Positions 28,715 to 34,954 of a stretch of 47,895 nt of DNA are shown here, in pieces (within the stretch, counting starts at the first letter, position 1; every line of letters begins with the position of its first letter). The stretch is from Planctomycetota bacterium (GTDB lineage Bacteria > Planctomycetota > UBA1135 > UBA2386), in the NCBI GenBank assembly GCA_016795295.1, contig JAEUHP010000091.1:1-47895 (forward strand). The letters run 5' to 3'. The notes under the pieces were generated by a model. It did no database searches. It was given only the letters and a program-made list of their open reading frames with translations, and was not told where the DNA came from. The position numbers and the translations under genes were made by a program.

Positions 28715-29857
28715 TCAGGTCGGCCAGGCTTCGGCGAGCGCGCGGCAGGCCGCCGTGGACGCCCCGAGCGTCATGCGCACGAACCGGTCCTGGCCGCGGC
28801 CGAAGCAGGTGCCGGGCAGCACCAGGATGCCATGTTCCCGGAGGTGGGCCGCATACTCGTCTCCGGTCGTGCCCGCGGGCACTTCGACCCACAGGTAGGC
28901 TCCGGCCGGCCCACCGTGCACGCGCAGGCCACGGGCCCGGCACAAACCCTGCAGCAGCGCCCGCTGCTCGGCCAGTTCGGCGGCGCGCGCTTCGACGTGG
29001 CGGGCGTCGGCCCAGGCCACTGTCGCTGCCGCTTGCACGAAATCCGCTGGCTGCAGGCCCATGCCGGCGCGGAACCGGCGGCACTGAGCGATCGCTTCGG
29101 GGTCGCCGGCCAGGAAGCCGGATCGGTACGAGGCGAGGCCGGAACGCTCGGTGAGCGAGTGGGCGACGAGGCAACCGCGCCGGCCGAACTCCAACAGACT
29201 GCGCGGCCGTTGGCCGCCGCCATCGAGGTCGGCCTGCGATTCGTCGGCGACCAGCAGGAAGCCATACTGCTCACGCACTTCCACCCACCTTCGGTAGAGG
29301 TGGTCGGGCAGGCAGGCGCCCGTGGGATGGTGCGGCGAATCGAGAAACACCACCTTGGCGCGCCGGAGGACCGCTTCGGGCACCACCTCGGGATCGAGGG
29401 CGAATCCCGCGCTGGGCTGGAGCGGCACCGCGTAGGTCCAGGCCTCGGCGAACAACGCGCCCAACTCGAACACCGGGTGCGCGGGTTCGCCGTAGAGGAC
29501 CAGATCGCGATCGCTGGGCACCTGCACGAAGATCTGCGGCAGGTGGAACAGGGCTTCCCGGCTGCCCAGGGTCGGCAGCACCTCGAGTTCGGCGTCGACC
29601 GCCACCTGGAACCGTCGGTACAGATACCCGGCGATGGCGCGCCGCAGGGCCGCGGCGCCGGCCAAGCCAGGGCCCGGCCAGACCGGGGCAGGCGCCAGCG
29701 CCGCCACCAGAGCGTCGCGCACCGCCTGCGGCGCCGTGGCCGCCATGCCGACGCTGCCGAAGTCGTGGACGCACTGGCCGCGCGCCTCCACCTCGGCACG
29801 CCAACCAGCCAACAGCTCGCGAGGATGGGGTGGCAGCGCGCGCAGTCGCTCGTTCAT
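28715..29857 (-). CDS. Class I aminotransferase homologue lacking the PLP lysine
   Basis: The 380-residue protein has the fold-type I aminotransferase layout, closest by eye to DapC/LL-DAP-type enzymes: LPTLGSREALFHLPQIF, LDSPHHPTG, LLVADESQADL, HSLTERSGLASYRSGFLAGD and a small C-terminal domain (LPGTCFGRGQDRFVRM). In the family the cofactor lysine sits in HSLSKRS. Here that codon is GAG (29149-29147), giving Glu237. The Asn of NPTG is His (HHPTG) and the Tyr of DECY is Gln (DESQ). The whole protein has one lysine, Lys168, in a different strand. A normal transamination cycle is therefore unlikely. It may be a regulatory or binding paralogue. The ATG at 29857 is chosen over an in-frame start at 29887. 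Confidence 0.8.
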   Translation of the reverse strand: MNERLRALPPHPRELLAGWRAEVEARGQCVHDFGSVGMAATAPQAVRDALVAALAPAPVWPGPGLAGAAALRRAIAGYLYRRFQVAVDAELEVLPTLGSREALFHLPQIFVQVPSDRDLVLYGEPAHPVFELGALFAEAWTYAVPLQPSAGFALDPEVVPEAVLRRAKVVFLDSPHHPTGACLPDHLYRRWVEVREQYGFLLVADESQADLDGGGQRPRSLLEFGRRGCLVAHSLTERSGLASYRSGFLAGDPEAIAQCRRFRAGMGLQPADFVQAAATVAWADARHVEARAAELAEQRALLQGLCRARGLRVHGGPAGAYLWVEVPAGTTGDEYAAHLREHGILVLPGTCFGRGQDRFVRMTLGASTAACRALAEAWPT

Positions 29858-29918
29858 GCGCGGATTGGACAAGCCGCCCCCGGCCAAGGCAACCCTCGCC
29901 CACCGCCCTGGCCTTCGC

Positions 29919-29924
29919 TATCCT
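29919..29924 (+). promoter_or_regulatory. Putative -10 box (TATCCT) of efp copy 2
   Basis: GCTATCCTGC closely resembles GCTACCCTGC before efp copy 1 and ppa. Here it lies 80 nt before the ATG at 30005, giving a leader of about 70 nt that is unusually C-rich. No -35 was recognised. Confidence 0.4.
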
Positions 29925-30004
29925 GCTCGCCCCCGGTGTGCGCCGAGCCGCGGCGTGCGCAGGCTCCTGCTCCCATCCCCAAGCACAGCCCCCCCATCAC
30001 AGCC

Positions 30005-30565
30005 ATGGCGATCCGCGTTTCCGAAGCCAAGAAGGGCATGGTCATCCGCTACGAAGGCGACCTCTACCAGATCACCAAGTACGACCACGTGACGCCGGGC
30101 AACTGGCGCGCCATCCACCATCTCTACCTGAAGAGCCTGAAGAGTGGTCGGCAGAAAGAGGTGCGCATGAACACCAGCGACCAGATCGAGCCGGTCTACC
30201 TGGACTCGCGGGACGCGCAGTACTTGTTCAAGGATTCGCTCGGCTACACCTTCATGGACAACGAGACGTTCGAGCAGTTCGTGCTGAGCGCCGACGTCAT
30301 CGGAGAGGCCATGCAGTTCATCACCGACAACAGCAACGTCACCGTGGTGTTCTGCGAAAGCGAGGCGCTGACCGTGCAGCTGCCGCCGATCGTGGTGCTC
30401 GAGATCGTCGAAGCCGAAGAGGCGGTGCGCGGCGACACGGTCAGCAGTGTGCAGAAGCCCGCCAAGTGCAGCACCGGTTTGGTGATCAAGGTGCCGGCGC
30501 ACATCAAGCAGGGCGAGAGGGTCAAGATCAGCACCGAGACCGGCGAATTCATGGGGCGCGCCTGA
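30005..30565 (+). CDS. efp: Elongation factor P, paralogue 2
   Basis: This 186-residue protein is the more typical EF-P of the two: KKGMVIRYEGDLYQI, DNETFEQFVLSADVIG, a CESEALTVQLPPIVVLEIVE domain II and the signature STGLVIKVPAHIKQGERVKI. The loop tip reads Thr-Pro-Gly-Asn-Trp-Arg-Ala, placing Asn33 where E. coli has the beta-lysylated Lys34. Asn at this position is found in some EF-P subfamilies, so it may act unmodified or by an unknown modification. It stands alone on the plus strand, divergent from the aminotransferase-like gene and converging on mnmE (67 nt apart). Confidence 0.95.
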   Translation: MAIRVSEAKKGMVIRYEGDLYQITKYDHVTPGNWRAIHHLYLKSLKSGRQKEVRMNTSDQIEPVYLDSRDAQYLFKDSLGYTFMDNETFEQFVLSADVIGEAMQFITDNSNVTVVFCESEALTVQLPPIVVLEIVEAEEAVRGDTVSSVQKPAKCSTGLVIKVPAHIKQGERVKISTETGEFMGRA

Positions 30566-30601
30566 CCACCAGCCGCGGCGCAGGGGCGGGCGTCGGGCGC
30601 G

Positions 30602-30646
30602 GTCCCTTGCCAAGGTGTCCCTTGCCCAGGTGTCACTTCCCAAGGC
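30602..30646 (-). repeat. Triplicated 15-bp unit at the mnmE 3' end
   Basis: Three 15-bp units, 30602-30616, 30617-30631 and 30632-30646, share the core GTCCCTTGCCAAGGT with a few differences. The rightmost unit contains the last codons and TGA stop of mnmE, and the other two lie just downstream. It looks like duplication of the coding end past the stop. The 15-bp period keeps frame, so it does not form the minicistron chain seen with 14-bp units. Confidence 0.75.
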
Positions 30647-31955
30647 AAAAGCGCGCGTAGATCCGGCCCAGCACCTGTTCCGGCGAATGCCGCTGGCCGT
30701 CCACCTCCTCCAGGAACCGCAGTCCAGCCTGCACCGCGGCCGCTGCGAGCTCCGGGGTCGCGCCGAGGCTCGCCTGGGCGAGCTCGAGCTGCTCGCGCAC
30801 GGCAGCGAACGCGGTGCGCAGGGGCAACCCGACCTGGCTGCCGCCTGGGACGGCATGCTGGCGCAGCAAGTCCCGTAGAGCGGCGATCCCCAGGCCCTGG
30901 TTGGCACTCGTCGCCAGGACCGGCGTGTCGGGCGGCAAGCGCTGGGCCAGTTCGGCGGGCAGCGGGGGTAGGACGGGGACTCGATCGACCCGCGACCAGA
31001 CGACTGCCAAGACCGGGGCGTGGAGGTTCTGGTAGGCGGGAACCACCGGGGCCGCGGCATCGAGCACCAAGAGCAGCGACGCAGCCCCCGCGGCGAGCCG
31101 GTCGCGCAGCGCCAAGGCCGCCGCGTCGATGCCCGTGGCCGCCGCGAGATCCCCCGGTCCGTCCCACAACATCGCGCCCCCCTCGAGGGGGATGGCGACC
31201 ACGTCCCGCGTGGTGCCCGGTTGGTCGGCGACCAGGGCAGCACGGCGTTCGGCGAGCGCATTGGCCAGCGCCGATTTGCCGATGTTGCTGGCGCCGAGCA
31301 GCAGCACGCCACCTCCGGGTACGGCACGCGGCACGGCGTCCTGCAGTTGGGAGCAAGCCGCGTGCAAGCCGGCGAGGTCCCGCGCCAGCGTGGCGGGCGG
31401 CGCGGTGCCGGTTTCGTCCTCGGTGAAGTCGAGGCCGGCTTCGATCTCGGCCAGCACGGCCTGCAGGCCCGCCCTGAGTTCGGCCACGGCAGCGGCGCGC
31501 CCACCGGCCAGCCACGGGATCGCCTGCGCTGCGGCGCGGGCGTCTTGCGCATGCAGCAGCCCGAGCAGGCCCTCCACGGCCAGTGCACTCAACTTGCCGT
31601 TCTGGTAGGCACGCGCCGTGAACTCCCCAGGCAGTGCCTGGCGCAGGCCCAGTCCCGCCCCCCGACCCAGGAGATCCTCGAGCAGGCACTGCACCAGCAA
31701 CGGGCTGCCGGGAACATGCAGCTCGACCACCTCTTCGCCGGTGAAGGAGGCCGGTGCAGCAAAGCACAGGGCCAGCGCCGCCACCGACCGGCCGCGAATC
31801 TGGATCTGGCCCTGCTGCACCGCGCGCGCGGCGGGCAGCGGCGGCGCGAACACCAACCCGGCGGCGGCGCGGGCCGCCGGCCCCGACAAACGCAGCACGG
31901 CGCGGGCACTGCTTCCCGCCGCCGAAGCCAGGGCCACGATGGTGTCGCCGAGCAC
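30633..31955 (-). CDS. mnmE: tRNA modification GTPase MnmE with altered G motifs
   Basis: MnmE, with MnmG, modifies U34 of certain tRNAs (cmnm5U). The 440 residues show the folate-binding N domain (DTIVALASAAGSSARAVLRL, FTGEEVVELHVPG, PGEFTARAYQNGKL), a helical domain with the inserted G domain, and the family C terminus FCLGK, whose Cys is catalytic in the pathway. G1 is GASNIGKS (Lys about 226) and G2 is GTTRD. G3 reads WDGPG instead of DTAG. G4 reads SRVD (321-324) instead of NKxD, which normally sets guanine specificity. The start is GTG 31955, 6 nt after a TAGCCT box. MnmG is not in the window. Confidence 0.93.
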   Translation of the reverse strand: MLGDTIVALASAAGSSARAVLRLSGPAARAAAGLVFAPPLPAARAVQQGQIQIRGRSVAALALCFAAPASFTGEEVVELHVPGSPLLVQCLLEDLLGRGAGLGLRQALPGEFTARAYQNGKLSALAVEGLLGLLHAQDARAAAQAIPWLAGGRAAAVAELRAGLQAVLAEIEAGLDFTEDETGTAPPATLARDLAGLHAACSQLQDAVPRAVPGGGVLLLGASNIGKSALANALAERRAALVADQPGTTRDVVAIPLEGGAMLWDGPGDLAAATGIDAAALALRDRLAAGAASLLLVLDAAAPVVPAYQNLHAPVLAVVWSRVDRVPVLPPLPAELAQRLPPDTPVLATSANQGLGIAALRDLLRQHAVPGGSQVGLPLRTAFAAVREQLELAQASLGATPELAAAAVQAGLRFLEEVDGQRHSPEQVLGRIYARFCLGK

Positions 31956-31961
31956 GCTGGG

Positions 31962-31967
31962 AGGCTA
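31962..31967 (-). promoter_or_regulatory. Putative -10 box (TAGCCT) of mnmE
   Basis: TAGCCT on the minus strand ends exactly 6 nt before the GTG start. Transcription would begin at or next to the start codon, so the mRNA would be leaderless. Confidence 0.5.
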
Positions 31968-32072
31968 ACCGGGCGCCGGCAGCGGCACACCTGTGCCCTT
32001 GGCGCAGGCGCCTCGATCCACCTACCACGCTGGGGAACTGGTTCCGGGGTGGCCGCCGCCGGCTCGCACGTC

Positions 32073-32078
32073 TAGCCT
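32073..32078 (+). promoter_or_regulatory. Putative -10 box (TAGCCT) of the 32085 lipoprotein gene
   Basis: The same hexamer and the same 6-nt gap as mnmE, on the opposite strand of the same 129-nt divergent region. It predicts a leaderless mRNA starting at or next to ATG 32085. Confidence 0.5.
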
Positions 32079-32084
32079 ACCGGC

Positions 32085-32798
32085 ATGCGACCACGGTTCG
32101 CCTGCGCGCTGCTGCTCGGCACTCTCCCGGCCTGCAGCGCCTGGTTCTTCTCCGGGGAGTTCTACATGGACCGCACCAACCCGGCGGTGCTGGTCGAGAC
32201 CACGGGTGGCATCGAACACGGCTGCGCGACCGAGTTCGGCGTGCTGACCCTCGGCCGCACGGCCACCACCGGGCCGTGCCTCGTGCACTACTTTTTGGGG
32301 ACCACCCCCCTGGTCGAAGCGGGCCAGCTGCACGCCTCGGGCAGCACCTTCACGTTCGCCGAGATCGACCTGAAGACGCCGCGGGTCCGGGTTCTGGACC
32401 GGCCGGTGGGTGCCGAGGACACCCTGGTGGTGGCTTGGACGCCGGACGGACAGCGCCGGGAGCAGATCGCCGTGCGCACGTGGAGCGACCCGGCGGTGCA
32501 AGGCGACGTGTTGCAGGATCCGGGCCGGGAACTGCCGTGCGGGGCCTCGGTGCTGCGCGTGGTCGACAGCGAAACCGTGCAGTTCGTCGGGCTGGTGGCT
32601 GGCCGCGCGACACTCAGCGGCGCCGGAGGCACCCGCACCGGCTACGTGTTCGCCGGGCCGGACCGGGTGCGCGAACTCCTCGCCAAGCCGCGGCCGTTGC
32701 CCGAGACGCCACAGACCCACTACCGGGTCGACGACGTGTCCGTGCAGAAGGTTCCGTTTGCGCCGCCAGCACCGTCTGGCGAACCGACGCCCCGCTGA
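32085..32798 (+). CDS. Predicted lipoprotein of unknown function
   Basis: This 237-residue protein begins with a short lipoprotein signal (basic MRPR, hydrophobic core, LPAC with Cys about 17). The mature part is probably a beta-rich envelope domain with no motif I recognise. It has scattered Cys residues (GCATEF, GPCLVH, LPCGAS) that could form disulphides, and it ends in a Pro-rich tail. It is divergent from mnmE and converges on trkA. The start is fixed by the signal peptide and the TAGCCT box 6 nt upstream. Confidence 0.65.
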   Translation: MRPRFACALLLGTLPACSAWFFSGEFYMDRTNPAVLVETTGGIEHGCATEFGVLTLGRTATTGPCLVHYFLGTTPLVEAGQLHASGSTFTFAEIDLKTPRVRVLDRPVGAEDTLVVAWTPDGQRREQIAVRTWSDPAVQGDVLQDPGRELPCGASVLRVVDSETVQFVGLVAGRATLSGAGGTRTGYVFAGPDRVRELLAKPRPLPETPQTHYRVDDVSVQKVPFAPPAPSGEPTPR

Positions 32799-32863
32799 CC
32801 CCCCCGCGGTCCTTGCGCAGCGAGGGCTTGGGGCGCGGCGAGGCCTGGGGCGGCCCCGCTGCC

Positions 32864-32892
32864 GTGTGGCCCGCGGCTGTGTGGCCCGCGGC
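32864..32892 (-). repeat. 15-bp direct repeat just after trkA
   Basis: GTGTGGCCCGCGGCT (32864-32878) is followed at once by GTGTGGCCCGCGGC (32879-32892), two copies, the second one base short of the full unit. It lies 7 nt beyond the trkA stop (32902-32900) and about 65 nt beyond the lipoprotein stop, in the gap between converging genes. Confidence 0.8.
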
Positions 32893-32899
32893 CGACGCG

Positions 32900-34249
32900 T
32901 CACTCGCGGACCACGCCCGCCAGTGCCAGCACTTCGTCGACCACCTGCTGCAGGGCGAACAGCACCAATTGGTCGTGGGCGCGGATGGTGTCGTCGCCGC
33001 GGGGAATCAACACCGTGCCGTCGTCGCGGGTGATCGCGGCCACCACCGAACCGCGCGGGAAGCCAGCGGTGCGCAAGGGCTGGTCGACCAGCGGACTGCC
33101 AGGGGCGACCTCGAGCTCCAGCACCTCGGCCTTGCCCTCCTCGATGCTGGCGATGGTCGAGATGCTGCGGCTGCGCACGAACGCCAGGATGCGGTTCGCG
33201 CACAAGAGGCGCGGCGAGACGGCGACGTCGATGCCGAGCTTCTGGTAGAGGGACACGTAGTCCGGCTTCTGCACCAGTGCCAAGGTGCGCGGCACACCGA
33301 GGGTGCGCGCCAGCTGGCACGACATCAGGTTGCGCTCGTCCTCGTCGGACACCCCGAGGAACGCATCGACGTCCCCCACGTGCTCCTCCTGCAGGAAATT
33401 GAGGTCCGTGGCGTCCGCGTGCAGCACCGTCACACCCTTCAGCAGCTCGGAGAGCCGCTCGGCCTCACTGCGGTCTTCGACGATCACCCGCACCGCGAGG
33501 TGCTCGCGCTGCAGGCTCTGGCACACCTGCGCACTGATCCGGCTGCCGCCGAACACCACCACGTTGCGCGCCGCGGCCTTGGGTTGCCCGAGCTTCTTCT
33601 CGAACTGGGCCAGCGCCTTCGGCTCGCCGATGGCGAACACTTCGTCCTCGGCGCGCAGTTCGTCGCCACCGCCGGGCACCACCACTTCGTGCGCGCGGTC
33701 GATCGCGGCGATCAACACCCCGGCCGGCAGCTTCACGTCCTTGAGCTGCTGCCCGGTGAACGGCCCCCCCGCCGTGAGGCGGAAGCGCCGCAGCTGCACC
33801 TTGCCCTCGGCGAAGTCGTCGATGCCGAAGGCATTGCTCTGGCGCACGGTTTTGGTGACTTCGGCCGCTGCCAGGTCGTCGAGGGACAGCAGTAGGTCGT
33901 ACTGCAGGTTGCGGCGGAAGAAGGTCTTCGAGCGCCGCACCGCCGAGGTATCGCGCAGGCGCAGCACGGTTTTCTTGGCGCCCATGCGCTTGCCGAACAG
34001 GCAGGTCAGCATGTTCACCTTGTCGTCGTTGGACACCGCGAGCAACAAATCGGCGCCGTGCGCCTCGGCCTTGTCCAGCACGTCGGGGCGGCTGCCGTCG
34101 CCGTGCACGGCCTGCACGTCGAGCAGATCGGCCAGCCGCCGCAGCCGTTGCAGGTCGGGATCGACCACGGTGATCGCATGGCCTTCGGTGGACAACACCT
34201 TGGCCAGGTACGAACCGACTTCGCCGAGGCCGACGATCAGGATGTTCAT
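32900..34249 (-). CDS. trkA: Trk potassium uptake regulatory subunit TrkA
   Basis: TrkA is the cytosolic NAD(H)-binding ring that gates the TrkH/TrkG potassium channel. The 449 residues contain two RCK_N/RCK_C pairs. The first begins MNILIVGLGEVGSYLAKVL, a complete GxGxxG Rossmann motif. The second begins VVFGGSRISAQVCQSL, where the glycines are less complete. Acidic strand ends (VDPD; VEDRS) are in place for nucleotide binding. No trkH adjoins, so the channel is encoded elsewhere. The frame is open 204 nt further upstream through the divergent gene, but ATG 34249 starts the Rossmann strand directly and has TATCCT 11 nt before it. Confidence 0.94.
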   Translation of the reverse strand: MNILIVGLGEVGSYLAKVLSTEGHAITVVDPDLQRLRRLADLLDVQAVHGDGSRPDVLDKAEAHGADLLLAVSNDDKVNMLTCLFGKRMGAKKTVLRLRDTSAVRRSKTFFRRNLQYDLLLSLDDLAAAEVTKTVRQSNAFGIDDFAEGKVQLRRFRLTAGGPFTGQQLKDVKLPAGVLIAAIDRAHEVVVPGGGDELRAEDEVFAIGEPKALAQFEKKLGQPKAAARNVVVFGGSRISAQVCQSLQREHLAVRVIVEDRSEAERLSELLKGVTVLHADATDLNFLQEEHVGDVDAFLGVSDEDERNLMSCQLARTLGVPRTLALVQKPDYVSLYQKLGIDVAVSPRLLCANRILAFVRSRSISTIASIEEGKAEVLELEVAPGSPLVDQPLRTAGFPRGSVVAAITRDDGTVLIPRGDDTIRAHDQLVLFALQQVVDEVLALAGVVRE

Positions 34250-34260
34250 CGCGGGGGACC

Positions 34261-34270
34261 AGGATACTCT
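34261..34270. promoter_or_regulatory. Overlapping divergent -10 boxes of trkA and the amidotransferase
   Basis: AGGATACTCT holds TACTCT on the plus strand (34265-34270, 7 nt before TTG 34278) and TATCCT on the minus strand (34266-34261, 11 nt before the trkA ATG). The two boxes share two base pairs, so RNA polymerase should be able to occupy only one direction at a time. Confidence 0.5.
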
Positions 34271-34277
34271 CCTGGCC

Positions 34278-34847
34278 TTGCTCATCCTGCTCGACAACCG
34301 GGATTCGTTCGTCTGGAACCTGGCCCAGGCGTTCGCCGGGCTCGGCGCCGAACCGGTCGTGCTGCGCAGCGACCGGTGCCGGCTCGACCAGCTGGACCGG
34401 GCCACGGCGCTGGTCGTGTCACCCGGTCCGGGGCGGCCCGAGCAAGCCGGCATCTCGATGGCGGCGATCCGTCGTCACCACGATCGGATCCCGATTCTGG
34501 GCGTTTGTCTCGGCCACCAGGCGATCGGCGCCGTGTTCGGCGCGCCGGTCGACCCCGGCCCCCCGGTGCACGGGGTCGCGACGCCGGTGTACCACGACGG
34601 CAGGGGCTTGTTCCAAGGCCTGCCCAATCCGCTGTCGGTGGCGCGCTACCACTCGCTCTACGTCGGCACCCCCCTGCCGGCCGAACTGCAGCCGGTGGCA
34701 CACACTGCGGAGGGCCGGTTGATGGCGTTGCGGCATCGTCACGCCCCGACCTTCGGCGTGCAGTTCCATCCCGAGTCGTTCCGCACCCCGGACGGCCCGC
34801 GGCTGCTGGCGAACTTCCTCGCGGTGATCCCGCGGCCCCACTCATGA
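34278..34847 (+). CDS. Glutamine amidotransferase, TrpG/PabA family
   Basis: This 189-residue class I amidotransferase would supply ammonia from glutamine to anthranilate or aminodeoxychorismate synthase. It starts with the family motif LLILLDNRDSFVWNLAQAF. The oxyanion loop SPGPGRPEQAG, nucleophile Cys77 in GVCLGHQAIG and the His-Glu pair in FGVQFHPESF are all present, so it should be active. No trpE or pabB partner is in the window, so anthranilate versus folate use is unresolved. The start is TTG 34278; an in-frame CTG at 34272 is too close to the promoter. Its stop overlaps the next gene's ATG (ATGA). Confidence 0.9.
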   Translation: MLILLDNRDSFVWNLAQAFAGLGAEPVVLRSDRCRLDQLDRATALVVSPGPGRPEQAGISMAAIRRHHDRIPILGVCLGHQAIGAVFGAPVDPGPPVHGVATPVYHDGRGLFQGLPNPLSVARYHSLYVGTPLPAELQPVAHTAEGRLMALRHRHAPTFGVQFHPESFRTPDGPRLLANFLAVIPRPHS

Positions 34848-34954
34848 TGCCCTGGCAGCAGACGCTACGACACGCGCTGCGGCTCACCGCGCTCGGGCTC
34901 GTGCTCGGCGGCGTGCTCTACCTCGCCTACCTGGCCATGGCGCTGTGGCCATGA
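34844..34954 (+). CDS. 36-residue single-pass membrane protein
   Basis: This short gene is ATG-started and overlaps both neighbours by 4 nt (ATGA at 34844 and at 34951). The product has a basic N terminus (MMPWQQTLRHALR) and one hydrophobic helix (LTALGLVLGGVLYLAYLAMA), ending LWP. Exact double overlap on the same strand strongly suggests it is translated. It could be a small membrane regulator or anchor for the kinase-like protein downstream. I recognise no family. Confidence 0.6.
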   Translation: MMPWQQTLRHALRLTALGLVLGGVLYLAYLAMALWP

